Shown here piece after piece: positions 1 through 6,408 of a stretch of 7,985 nt of DNA. Location: assembly GCA_947523045.1 (NCBI GenBank), contig CANNUR010000129.1, forward strand, positions 1-7,985, read 5' to 3'. The translations under genes and the position numbers were made by a program. Within the stretch, counting starts at the first letter, position 1. Each line of letters starts with the position of its first letter. A model generated the notes under the pieces. The model searched no databases. It saw only the letters and a list, made by a program, of their open reading frames with translations, and was not told where the DNA came from. This DNA comes from an uncultured Prosthecobacter sp. (GTDB taxonomy: Bacteria > Verrucomicrobiota > Verrucomicrobiia > Verrucomicrobiales > Verrucomicrobiaceae).

Positions 1-840
1 GATGAAAAGGATGATCTCGCCCTCGCTGCTGGTCACCTCCTTGAGGAAGGCCTTCAGGCGCTCCTCGAACTCGCCGCGGAATTTCGCGCCGGCCATCATG
101 CCGCCGAGGTCCATGCTGATGAGGCGCTTGCCCTTGAGGGAGTCCGGCACGTCGCCGGCGACAATGCGCCGGGCCAGGCCCTCGGCGATGGCCGTCTTGC
201 CAACACCCGGTTCGCCAATCAGCACGGGGTTGTTCTTGCTGCGCCGGCTGAGCACCTGCATGACGCGACGGATTTCCTCGTCGCGGCCGATCACCGGATC
301 GATCTTGCCCTGGCGGGCGCGGGCGGTGAGGTCGGTGCCGTATTTTTCCAGCGTCTGATACTTGCCCTCGGGATCCTGGTCGGTGACGCGCTGGCTGCCG
401 CGCACGGCGGTGAGCGCCTTGGCCAGGCCGTCATGGGTCAGGCCGGCCTGGCGCAGCAGGTCGGAGACTTCGGTCTTGGCCTTGCCCAGGGCCAGCAGAA
501 CGTGCTCGACACTCAGGTAGTCGTCCTTGAGCTTCTTCTGCTCATCCTCGGCCCGTGTCATCAGTTCGCGCAGCTCGTTCGACAGGTACAGGCCACCGGC
601 CGCGCCGGACACCTTGGGCTGCCGGCCCAGCAGTTGGGCGAGCTGGGTTTTCAGGGTCGCCACGGCGCCTGGATTGACGGCGGCCTTCTCCAGCAGGGGC
701 TGGGCAATGCCGCCCTCCTGTTCGAGCAGGGCCTGCAGCAGGTGCGCAGGGCGCAGCTCCTGATGACCGTGGCGGGTGGCGATGGATTGGCAGGCATTGA
801 AGGCTTCCTGCAGCTTGAGGGTGAATTTTTCTGGAGACAT
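1..840 (-). CDS. clpB: ATP-dependent chaperone ClpB, N-terminal part (runs off the window)
   Basis: ClpB is a cytoplasmic Hsp100 AAA+ disaggregase that threads aggregated proteins through its hexamer pore together with DnaK. The 280 visible codons read from the ATG at 840-838 leftwards without a stop. Residues 1 to about 145 form the paired Clp-N repeats (start [14 protein letters not shown]). They are followed by the linker [20 protein letters not shown] and the family signature [17 protein letters not shown]. Walker A of the first AAA+ domain is GEPGVGKT at residues 209-216 (Lys215). The pore-loop region '[13 protein letters not shown]' follows. The last visible residues (EIILFI) are the start of Walker B, so the Asp-Glu pair lies outside the window. 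Full ClpB is about 860 residues, so roughly one third is seen. There is no Shine-Dalgarno sequence before the ATG, and I found no convincing heat-shock (sigma-32) promoter or CIRCE element upstream. The family call is firm, because the N-domain and linker are those of ClpB rather than ClpA or ClpC. Confidence 0.96.
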   Translation of the reverse strand, partial: MSPEKFTLKLQEAFNACQSIATRHGHQELRPAHLLQALLEQEGGIAQPLLEKAAVNPGAVATLKTQLAQLLGRQPKVSGAAGGLYLSNELRELMTRAEDEQKKLKDDYLSVEHVLLALGKAKTEVSDLLRQAGLTHDGLAKALTAVRGSQRVTDQDPEGKYQTLEKYGTDLTARARQGKIDPVIGRDEEIRRVMQVLSRRSKNNPVLIGEPGVGKTAIAEGLARRIVAGDVPDSLKGKRLISMDLGGMMAGAKFRGEFEERLKAFLKEVTSSEGEIILFI

Positions 841-1072
841 GAGGGATGAAGTGTTGGGATTGCCTCTCGCGAGGATCATGCCAGAGTCCGTGGAGCGTTG
901 CCATTCCTTGATTGACAATCGCTCAGCCAAATTTGAGGCGTGCGGCGAGTTGTGCCAAATGAGCAATAATGGCAGGAGGGGTGTCGCTCGAATGTCATTA
1001 AAATGCAAGAATGTCACAATGACGGCCGCGGCTTTTGCTTGGCGATTTCTTCCGGCAGACGTATAGGTAAGG
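841..1072. promoter_or_regulatory. Divergent intergenic region between clpB and the LOG-family gene
   Basis: These 232 bp separate two divergent genes and should hold both promoters. The stretch from about 900 to 1020 is visibly richer in A+T than the surrounding genes. It contains an 11-bp palindrome GATTGACAATC (910-920), which includes a TTGACA hexamer (912-917), a palindrome CAAATTTG (928-935), and -10-like hexamers AATAAT (965-970) and TAAAAT (999-1004) on the plus strand. Neither hexamer has a good -35 partner at 16-18 bp, so no promoter is assigned. An AGG at 1065-1067 and AAGG at 1069-1072 precede the plus-strand ATG. Confidence 0.5.
990..1023. repeat. Paired GAATGTCA direct repeats with overlapping palindrome (operator-like)
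   Basis: GAATGTCA occurs at 990-997 and again at 1009-1016, so the copies start 19 bp apart, close to two helical turns. The second copy runs into the perfect inverted repeat GTCA-CAA-TGAC (1013-1023). The arrangement, 50-80 bp before a start codon, is what a dimeric regulator site could look like. The repeats are short and could arise by chance. Confidence 0.3.
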
Positions 1073-1894
1073 ATGCCAAACCTTGAGTCTCAGCCGCCGG
1101 AGGCACCCCCGACCTATCCCCGAGCAGCCGCCGTCACCGAGGAACAACGTCGGGAACAGGTACGCTTCTGTGGTCGGCTGGTCGATCGCACCCTGCTGCA
1201 GGGGCCGAACCGCCGCCTCAAGGAGCTGTATCTGTTGTTCGCTGTCCTGCGCGATTTCCTGCGCGGCTTTCGCGCCCTGCACTTCGTCGGCCCCTGCATC
1301 ACCGTCTTCGGCTCGGCGCGTTTTCGCGAGGATCATCCCTACTACCAGATGGCGCGCGAACTGGGCGCGGCCATCATCCGCACCGGTTTCACGGTGATGA
1401 CGGGTGGCGGTCCGGGCATCATGGAGGCGGCCAACCGCGGTGCCCACGAGGCGGGCGGACGCAGCGTCGGCTGCAACATCGAGCTGCCCTTTGAGCAGAA
1501 GCCGAACCCGTGGCTCGATCGCTGGGTGACGATGAAGTACTTCTTCGTGCGCAAGGTCCTGCTCACCAAGTACAGCTACGGCTTTGTCATCATGCCCGGC
1601 GGCTTTGGCACGCTCGACGAGATGTTCGAGGCGCTGACCCTGATTCAGACCGGCAAGGTGCGCAATTTCCCGGTGGTGGTCATGGGCAGCCAGTACTGGG
1701 GCAAGCTGCGGGAGTTGGTCGATGACATGGCCCGCAACGGCACCATCGGACCGGATGACCTGAAACTGCTGCTCTGGACCGATGACGTCCATGAGGCGGC
1801 CGCCCATCTGAGCCACGTCGCCACGACCCAGTTCGGTCTCACCTGCGCGGTGCCGCCGCACAGCCACAAGTGGCTGGGGGAAAAGGGCCTCTGA
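1073..1894 (+). CDS. LOG-family protein (TIGR00730/'lysine decarboxylase-like' fold)
   Basis: This 273-residue protein belongs to the LOG (Lonely Guy) Rossmann-fold family. Characterised members release the free base from nucleoside 5'-monophosphates, including cytokinin ribotides; many were once mislabelled lysine decarboxylases. The two family motifs are present: [14 protein letters not shown] starting at residue 111 and PGGFGTLDE at residues 175-183, which form the phosphoribosyl-binding and catalytic site. The N-terminal strand ITVFGSARF opens the Rossmann core at about residue 80. An extra helical stretch of about 75 residues comes first, making it longer than the minimal LOG proteins of about 190 residues and placing it with the long-N-terminus bacterial group. 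The ATG at 1073 has AGG at 1065-1067 (5-nt spacing). It is followed after 39 bp by the alpha/beta hydrolase on the same strand, so co-transcription is likely. The substrate is not determined by the sequence; members of this fold also act on AMP or other nucleotides. Confidence 0.88.
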   Translation: MPNLESQPPEAPPTYPRAAAVTEEQRREQVRFCGRLVDRTLLQGPNRRLKELYLLFAVLRDFLRGFRALHFVGPCITVFGSARFREDHPYYQMARELGAAIIRTGFTVMTGGGPGIMEAANRGAHEAGGRSVGCNIELPFEQKPNPWLDRWVTMKYFFVRKVLLTKYSYGFVIMPGGFGTLDEMFEALTLIQTGKVRNFPVVVMGSQYWGKLRELVDDMARNGTIGPDDLKLLLWTDDVHEAAAHLSHVATTQFGLTCAVPPHSHKWLGEKGL

Positions 1895-1921
1895 AACGTC
1901 GGGCCGCGTTGTGGGTTTCAG
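1891..1921 (+). promoter_or_regulatory. Inverted repeat spanning the LOG stop codon and the hydrolase leader
   Basis: CTGAAAC at 1891-1897 is perfectly complementary to GTTTCAG at 1915-1921, with a 17-nt loop. The left arm contains the LOG stop codon (TGA 1892-1894). The right arm ends on the AGGA (1920-1923) that may serve as ribosome binding site for the ATG at 1934. No T-run follows, so it is not a Rho-independent terminator. It could sequester the AGGA until ribosomes leave the upstream gene. Confidence 0.3.
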
Positions 1922-1933
1922 GATCCTCCCGTC

Positions 1934-2806
1934 ATGACCGATCACTGTTTCCGCCTGCGCAATGGCCGGCAGCTCGGCTACGCCGAATGCGGTGATCCGG
2001 GCGGCACGGTGCTGTTTTATCACCACGGCTGGCCGAGTGGCCGCCGGCAGGGCGAACTCATGGACCGCCTCGGCCGCCGCTACGGCCTGCGCATCGTTTC
2101 GCCCGACCGGCCCGGCATTGGCCTGTCGGACTTTCAGCCGGAGCGACGCCTGCTCGACTGGCCGGAGACGCTGGCGGAACTGGCGGAGCAGGTGGGGGCC
2201 GAGCGCTTCCACCTGCTCGGCTGGTCGGGCGGCGGTCCCTACGTGCTCGCCGCCTGCGCCGCCCTGCCGGAGCGGGTGCTCAGCGCCACCGTCGTCTGCG
2301 GTGCGCCGCCGCTGGCGGAGCTGGGCGATGCCCGCCTGTTTTGGATCTACCGACTGCTCATCCGCCTGCGCCGGCGCCTGCCGGTGCTGCTCGGACCGGT
2401 GCTGGCGCTCGGGGCGCGGGTGGCGGAGGCGGCCGAGCCGGATCGGCCGCCGCTGTCCTGGCTGCTGAAGCTGCTGCGCGGGGCCGACCGCCGAGTGCTG
2501 GCCGACCCCGAGGTGTTTCGCATCGTCCGCGCGGCCATGCTGGACAGTCTGAAACGCGGGGCGGCCGCCGTGACCACGGATGCCGAGGCCTACCTGCAGC
2601 CCTGGGGTTTTGATCCCGCCATGATCGATCTGCCGGTGCACTTCTGGCACGGCAAGGCCGACCGCAACATCGACTGGACCTACAGCCAGGAACTGGCGCA
2701 GCGGCTGCCGCGGGCCCACACCCACTGGCTCGACGACGAGGGCCACTACTCCCTGCCCATCGTGCACAACGAGGCCATCCTGCGCACGGCGCTGGGCTTG
2801 GACTGA
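1934..2806 (+). CDS. Alpha/beta hydrolase
   Basis: This 290-residue protein has the alpha/beta-hydrolase fold (serine esterase/lipase/peptidase superfamily) and a complete apparent triad. The oxyanion-hole motif is HHGWPSG (His-Gly at 31-32). The nucleophile elbow is GWSGG with Ser98. The acid is probably Asp243 in WHGKADRNI, and the base is His271 in DDEGHYSLP. The region at about residues 130-205 is Leu/Arg/Ala-rich, includes LLIRLRRRLPVLLGPVLALGARV, and would be the helical cap that sets substrate choice. It has no signal peptide, so it should be cytoplasmic. The ATG at 1934 is preceded by AGGA at 1920-1923, a rather long spacing. It lies 39 bp after the LOG gene and 92 bp before the maturase ATG, and probably shares the LOG transcript. 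The exact substrate cannot be read from the sequence; annotation transfer beyond 'hydrolase' would be guesswork. Confidence 0.85.
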   Translation: MTDHCFRLRNGRQLGYAECGDPGGTVLFYHHGWPSGRRQGELMDRLGRRYGLRIVSPDRPGIGLSDFQPERRLLDWPETLAELAEQVGAERFHLLGWSGGGPYVLAACAALPERVLSATVVCGAPPLAELGDARLFWIYRLLIRLRRRLPVLLGPVLALGARVAEAAEPDRPPLSWLLKLLRGADRRVLADPEVFRIVRAAMLDSLKRGAAAVTTDAEAYLQPWGFDPAMIDLPVHFWHGKADRNIDWTYSQELAQRLPRAHTHWLDDEGHYSLPIVHNEAILRTALGLD

Positions 2807-2822
2807 GCGGCCGTGCCCGCTG

Positions 2823-2879
2823 GGTTGTGGACAAAGACCGCGTCAGCGTTTAGCGCCACTCGTGTCCGGTTGTGGGCAA
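2823..2879 (+). repeat. Two near-identical 12-bp repeats upstream of the maturase gene
   Basis: GGTTGTGGACAA at 2823-2834 and GGTTGTGGGCAA at 2868-2879 differ at one base and start 45 bp apart. They lie in the 92-bp gap between the hydrolase stop and the maturase ATG. The second copy ends 19 bp before that ATG. No convincing sigma-70 hexamer pair is visible in the gap, so these repeats are the most distinctive element in the likely promoter region of the sulfatase operon. Confidence 0.35.
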
Positions 2880-2898
2880 CCTGCTTTCTTCTCCCACC

Positions 2899-4146
2899 AT
2901 GCATTCCACATCTCCCGCCACGGCCAACTTCCACGTCATGGCCAAGCCCATCGGGCCGATCTGCAACCTGGACTGCACCTATTGCTACTACCTGGAGAAG
3001 GAGAGCCTGTTTCCCAAGGGCGAAAATTTCCGCATGCCGCCCGCGGTGCTGGAAACCTACATCCGCGAGTACATTGCCTCCCAACAGACCCCTGAGGTCA
3101 CCTTTGCCTGGCAGGGCGGCGAGCCGACCCTGCTCGGGATCGACTACTTTCGGCGCATCGTCGAACTGCAGCGCCAGCATGCCGGCGGCCGCAAGATCAA
3201 CAACACCCTGCAGACGAACGGCACGCGTCTCAACGCGGAGTGGTGCCGCTTTTTCCGAGAGCACGGTTTCCTGATCGGCCTGAGCATTGACGGCCCGCGC
3301 GAACTGCACGACGCCCATCGCAGGGACAAGGGCGGCAAGCCGACCTTTGACCTGGTCTGGCGCGGCATGCAGCTGCTCAAGGATTACGGCGTCGAGTTCA
3401 ACACCCTCACGGTGGTGAGTCGACTCAACGCGGCCCGGCCGCTGGAGGTCTACGATTTCCTGCGCGAGGCGGGTTCGGGTTACCTGCAATTCATCCCGCT
3501 GGTTGAACGGCTGCCGACGGAGGCATCCGCGGCGGGACTGGACTTTGCCGAACCGCCGGAACCTGGACAGCCGGACTCCGTCGTCACCGACTGGAGCGTG
3601 CCCGCCGGGGACTATGGGGATTTCCTGATCGCGATTTTCGATGCCTGGGTGCGCCGCGATGTCGGCCGGGTCTTCGTGCAGATGTTCGATGTCTCGCTCG
3701 GCATCTGGTCGGGGCACGGTCCCGGGCTGTGCCTGTTCTTGCCAGACTGTGGCGAGGCTCTCGCCGTCGAGCACAATGGCGACATCTATTCCTGCGACCA
3801 TTTTGTCTATCCCAAGTACAAGCTCGGCAACGTCATGAACGAGTCGCTGGCGACCCTGGTCAATTCGGCGCAACAGCGCGCCTTCGGCGGAGCCAAGTCG
3901 GAACGACTGCCGAAATTCTGCCGTGAGTGCGAGGTGAGGTTTGCCTGCCATGGCGAGTGTCCCAAGCATCGGTTCTTGACCACGCCGGACGGCGAGCCCG
4001 GACTCAATTACCTGTGTGCGGGGTACAAAAAATTCTTCCGGCACATCGATCCATTCATGCGGCGCATGAGCGATCTGCTGCGCGCGCGCCGCGCGCCTGC
4101 GGGAATCATGACGATGCTTGCCGAAGAAGAACGGGCCAATGGGTGA
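2899..4146 (+). CDS. Anaerobic sulfatase-maturating enzyme (radical SAM/SPASM, anSME)
   Basis: This 415-residue radical SAM enzyme would oxidise the active-site Cys (or Ser) of sulfatases to C-alpha-formylglycine in the cytoplasm. The SAM cluster motif is CNLDCTYC (Cys22, Cys26, Cys29), preceded by the family-typical FHVMAKPIGPI. WQGGEPTL follows near residue 75, and IDGPRELHDAHR lies near 131. The SPASM region carries eight Cys (278, 284, 299, 341, 344, 350, 354, 373), enough for two auxiliary [4Fe-4S] clusters. SCDHFVYPKYKLGN matches the signature of characterised anSMEs, in which the Asp after the Cys (here Asp300) is the proposed catalytic base. The ATG at 2899 gives a normal anSME N-terminus. 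A GTG at 2872 would add nine residues, and neither start has a clear ribosome binding site. The C-terminal tail (LLRARRAPAG region) is Arg/Ala-rich. The sulfatase starts 85 bp downstream and has a Cys-type active site, so it is the obvious client. Confidence 0.94.
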   Translation: MHSTSPATANFHVMAKPIGPICNLDCTYCYYLEKESLFPKGENFRMPPAVLETYIREYIASQQTPEVTFAWQGGEPTLLGIDYFRRIVELQRQHAGGRKINNTLQTNGTRLNAEWCRFFREHGFLIGLSIDGPRELHDAHRRDKGGKPTFDLVWRGMQLLKDYGVEFNTLTVVSRLNAARPLEVYDFLREAGSGYLQFIPLVERLPTEASAAGLDFAEPPEPGQPDSVVTDWSVPAGDYGDFLIAIFDAWVRRDVGRVFVQMFDVSLGIWSGHGPGLCLFLPDCGEALAVEHNGDIYSCDHFVYPKYKLGNVMNESLATLVNSAQQRAFGGAKSERLPKFCRECEVRFACHGECPKHRFLTTPDGEPGLNYLCAGYKKFFRHIDPFMRRMSDLLRARRAPAGIMTMLAEEERANG

Positions 4147-4163
4147 ATGCCGGAGTTCTGGAA

Positions 4164-4247
4164 ATGAAGCGCAACGGCTCGAAATACCATAAAAAGTTTG
4201 CGGGGCTTTGTCGGGCGCTCTATGACGCCGGATGGTTGAATCCCTGA
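4164..4247 (+). CDS. Possible 27-residue small ORF between maturase and sulfatase
   Basis: An ATG at 4164 opens 27 codons ending with TGA at 4245-4247, overlapping the sulfatase start (4232) by 16 nt in another frame. CGGAG at 4151-4155 sits 8 nt before the ATG, a better ribosome binding site than any at the sulfatase start, which has none. The peptide begins MKRNGSKYHKKFAG and ends ALYDAGWLNP. It has a strongly basic N-terminal half, one Cys and no membrane segment. I recognise no family. It may be a leader whose translation delivers ribosomes to the sulfatase start by termination-reinitiation, a small protein in its own right, or a chance ORF. Third-position GC (17 of 26 sense codons) is lower than in the neighbouring genes, which argues for caution. 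Confidence 0.35.
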   Translation: MKRNGSKYHKKFAGLCRALYDAGWLNP

Positions 4248-6391
4248 AGACAGAGCTGGACCACGAAAAGGCCTTTCACTCCAGCCGACGCCGCGATTTT
4301 CTGAAGATGGTGGGGGGCAGTGGGGCGCTGGCCGCCGCTGAAGGCGCCGTGCATTTCTGGCCCAGCCAGGCCCAGGCCAAGGCCATTCAGCAACGACGCA
4401 ACTTCATTCTGTTCACCACCGATCAGCAGCAGCACCTGCGCTGGTTTCCCGAGGGCTGGGAAGAGGCCAACCTGCCGGGGCTGAGCCGGCTGAAAAACAC
4501 TGGGGTCACCTTCAACCGCGCCTACACGAACACGGCCATGTGCACACCCTCGCGCACGACGATGTTCACCGGCCTGTATCCCGAGCAGCATCGCAATTTC
4601 GACACGCTGTCCGAGGGCATGACGCAATCCGAGGAGGAGCATCAACTCGATCCCTCGCTGCCCAACATCGCCACGGTGCTGCAGGCCGCCGGCTATGACG
4701 TGGTCTGGAAGGGCAAGTGGCACTTGAGCAAGGGCATCGAGCAACCGGACGGCGGTCATGTCGATGACGACATCAGTCGCTACGGCATGCAGCAGTGGAA
4801 TTCACCCGATGCCGGCGGCGATGCCAAGCTAAAGAACTACGGTGGCGGCATGATCGACAACGACGGCCGCTACTTCGACGGCAGCACCTGGCAGGCACCG
4901 GTCGGTGACGAATCGGATCCGGACTTCATTTTCACCCAGGCGGACGGACCGGTGAACGCCGACTTCGAGCGCGAAAGTGTCATGGCCTTTCTGCGCCGAA
5001 AGATTGAAAACCCCGGCGGCAATCCCTTCTGCCTGATCATCTGCCTGATCAACCCGCACGATGTGCTCGGCTGTCCCGGCCTGTCGGTCGACAGTGGAGG
5101 CAACGGCACCTACATCGAGGGCGGTTACCACGCGCGCCCCGACGACAGTTCGCCCTGGTCGGAGCAGACCGGTCCCCTCGCCATCGGCTTGCCGCCGACG
5201 GTGCATGAGAACCTGCTGACCAACCACAAGCCGGACTGCCAGTCGAGCTTCCTGCTCACCTCGGCCGGTCTCGGGCCGGTGCCGACCGATGCCCTCAAGC
5301 TCAAGTACCTGAACTTCTACGGCAACCTGATGAAGCTCAACGACCGGTATTTGAGCAAGATGCTCGATTTGCTCGACGGGCTTGACGGCACGGTCGATGC
5401 CGCCGCCGCGCAGGCGTTGCGCAAGGACTCCTGGATCATTTTCACCTCCGACCATGGCGACATGGCCATGGCCCATGGCGGCCTGCGCCAGAAGTCCTTT
5501 GAATTCTACGAGGAGATGGCCAACGTGCCGCTCATCTGGTCGAACCCTGTCGACTACCCCGAGGGCCGGGTCTGCGAGGAACTGGTCTCGCATATCGACC
5601 TGCTGCCCACGCTGTGCGCGATCGCGGGCGGCAATCCGAGGGCCTACCCGTTCAAAGGGGTCAACTACAGCTCGCTGCTGCGCCATCCGGCCGGCCGGCC
5701 GGTCCAGGATGCCATCCTCTTCACCTTCGACGACATTTGGAGCGGTCAGGAGGCCGCCGGCAGTCCCAACGGCATTGTCAAAGCGCCGAACCGGATCCGC
5801 GCGCTGGTCACCAAGGAATACAAGTACGCCTACTACTTCGATGGCGAAGGCGCGGAAAAGCCGCAGGACGAGTTCTACGACCTGCGCAGCAAGTCCCAGG
5901 GTGGCACCGACACGGATCTCGACAATGACCTCGGCGGCACGACCGGCAAGGCGGTGGAATACACCAACTACTCGCTCTGGGCCGAGCGCCGCCGCCTGGT
6001 CAAGCGCGCCACGCCGGAACTCGCCGCCAAGCGCCGCCAGATGATGGTCAAGCTCCATCGCGCGGTGCGCAGCAAGCTCAAACCGCTGCCTGCCCGACCC
6101 GCGGTGCCGCCGCAGGATTTCCGTGTCGAACTCTTCAACTGGACCAACGAGTTCAACCAGCTGGAAAGTGAACTGCTCATCAGCTGGCTGTCGCGCTCGA
6201 CCAGCCAGTACCAGCTGCAGTTCTCCCGCGACCAGAAGACCTGGGGCAATGTCGGCGAACCCATGCCCGGCAACAATGGCCCCCTCTGGGTTACCCAGCC
6301 GGTCACAGGCTTCAAGGTCTTCTACCGCCTGACCTGGGCGCCCTTGCGCCAGGCGAAACCGATCCAGCCGGTTTCCACGGTCAACGTCTGA
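4232..6391 (+). CDS. Tat-exported Cys-type (formylglycine) sulfatase with C-terminal extra module
   Basis: This 719-residue arylsulfatase/choline-sulfatase-like enzyme would hydrolyse sulfate esters outside the cytoplasm. A twin-arginine signal is visible: SSRRRDFLK (residues 17-25), a small-residue core, and a likely cleavage after AQA (residue 49). The modification motif is CTPSR (Cys104-Arg108), followed by TTMFTGLYP. Other active-site elements are Asp64 in TTDQQQ, GKWHLSK (Lys162, His164), INPHD (His276), SDHGD (Asp407, His408) and Lys421 in LRQKS. The first metal site reads Asp-Gln rather than the commoner Asp-Asp, as in choline-sulfatase-like members. After the catalytic domain and a basic linker, residues about 630-703 form an extra module with QLQFSRDQKTW and FYRL that resembles beta-sandwich tails of verrucomicrobial secreted proteins. 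The ATG at 4232 is the first possible start, because an in-frame TGA lies at 4223-4225. No Shine-Dalgarno sequence is seen. The upstream anSME should mature it. The true substrate is unknown. Confidence 0.93.
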   Translation: MVESLKTELDHEKAFHSSRRRDFLKMVGGSGALAAAEGAVHFWPSQAQAKAIQQRRNFILFTTDQQQHLRWFPEGWEEANLPGLSRLKNTGVTFNRAYTNTAMCTPSRTTMFTGLYPEQHRNFDTLSEGMTQSEEEHQLDPSLPNIATVLQAAGYDVVWKGKWHLSKGIEQPDGGHVDDDISRYGMQQWNSPDAGGDAKLKNYGGGMIDNDGRYFDGSTWQAPVGDESDPDFIFTQADGPVNADFERESVMAFLRRKIENPGGNPFCLIICLINPHDVLGCPGLSVDSGGNGTYIEGGYHARPDDSSPWSEQTGPLAIGLPPTVHENLLTNHKPDCQSSFLLTSAGLGPVPTDALKLKYLNFYGNLMKLNDRYLSKMLDLLDGLDGTVDAAAAQALRKDSWIIFTSDHGDMAMAHGGLRQKSFEFYEEMANVPLIWSNPVDYPEGRVCEELVSHIDLLPTLCAIAGGNPRAYPFKGVNYSSLLRHPAGRPVQDAILFTFDDIWSGQEAAGSPNGIVKAPNRIRALVTKEYKYAYYFDGEGAEKPQDEFYDLRSKSQGGTDTDLDNDLGGTTGKAVEYTNYSLWAERRRLVKRATPELAAKRRQMMVKLHRAVRSKLKPLPARPAVPPQDFRVELFNWTNEFNQLESELLISWLSRSTSQYQLQFSRDQKTWGNVGEPMPGNNGPLWVTQPVTGFKVFYRLTWAPLRQAKPIQPVSTVNV

Positions 6392-6408
6392 CGTTCAGCC
6401 ACCCCCTT

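Noticed and set aside
542..904. 120-codon minus-strand frame overlapping the clpB start
   Set aside because: It is out of frame with ClpB on the same strand; the ClpB frame has family motifs throughout.
942..958. Possible sigma-54 promoter (TGGCAC on the minus strand) for clpB
   Set aside because: The -12 GC falls at the wrong spacing from the -24 GG.
998..2767. 589-codon open frame on the minus strand
   Set aside because: It lies opposite the LOG and hydrolase genes, which have clear family motifs. Its translation is low-complexity (Arg/Gln/Ala/His-rich), as expected for antisense frames of GC-rich genes.
2826..2834. TGTGGACAA as a DnaA-box-like site
   Set aside because: It has one mismatch to TGTGGATAA at a position important in the consensus, and there is no cluster of boxes and no A+T-rich unwinding region.
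2746..4044. 432-codon minus-strand frame opposite the maturase
   Set aside because: Antisense shadow of the anSME gene; no recognisable domain.
4079..4098. GCGCGC-rich self-complementary stretch near the maturase 3' end
   Set aside because: It lies within the coding frame (LLRARRAPAG) and is explained by Arg/Ala codons; no terminator features.
4829..6058. 409-codon minus-strand frame opposite the sulfatase
   Set aside because: Antisense shadow caused by high third-position GC; no recognisable domain.
6383..6395. AACGT-CTG-ACGTT inverted repeat at the sulfatase stop as a terminator
   Set aside because: Only 5 bp of stem with a 3-nt loop and no T-run; the next gene begins 17 bp after the stop codon.
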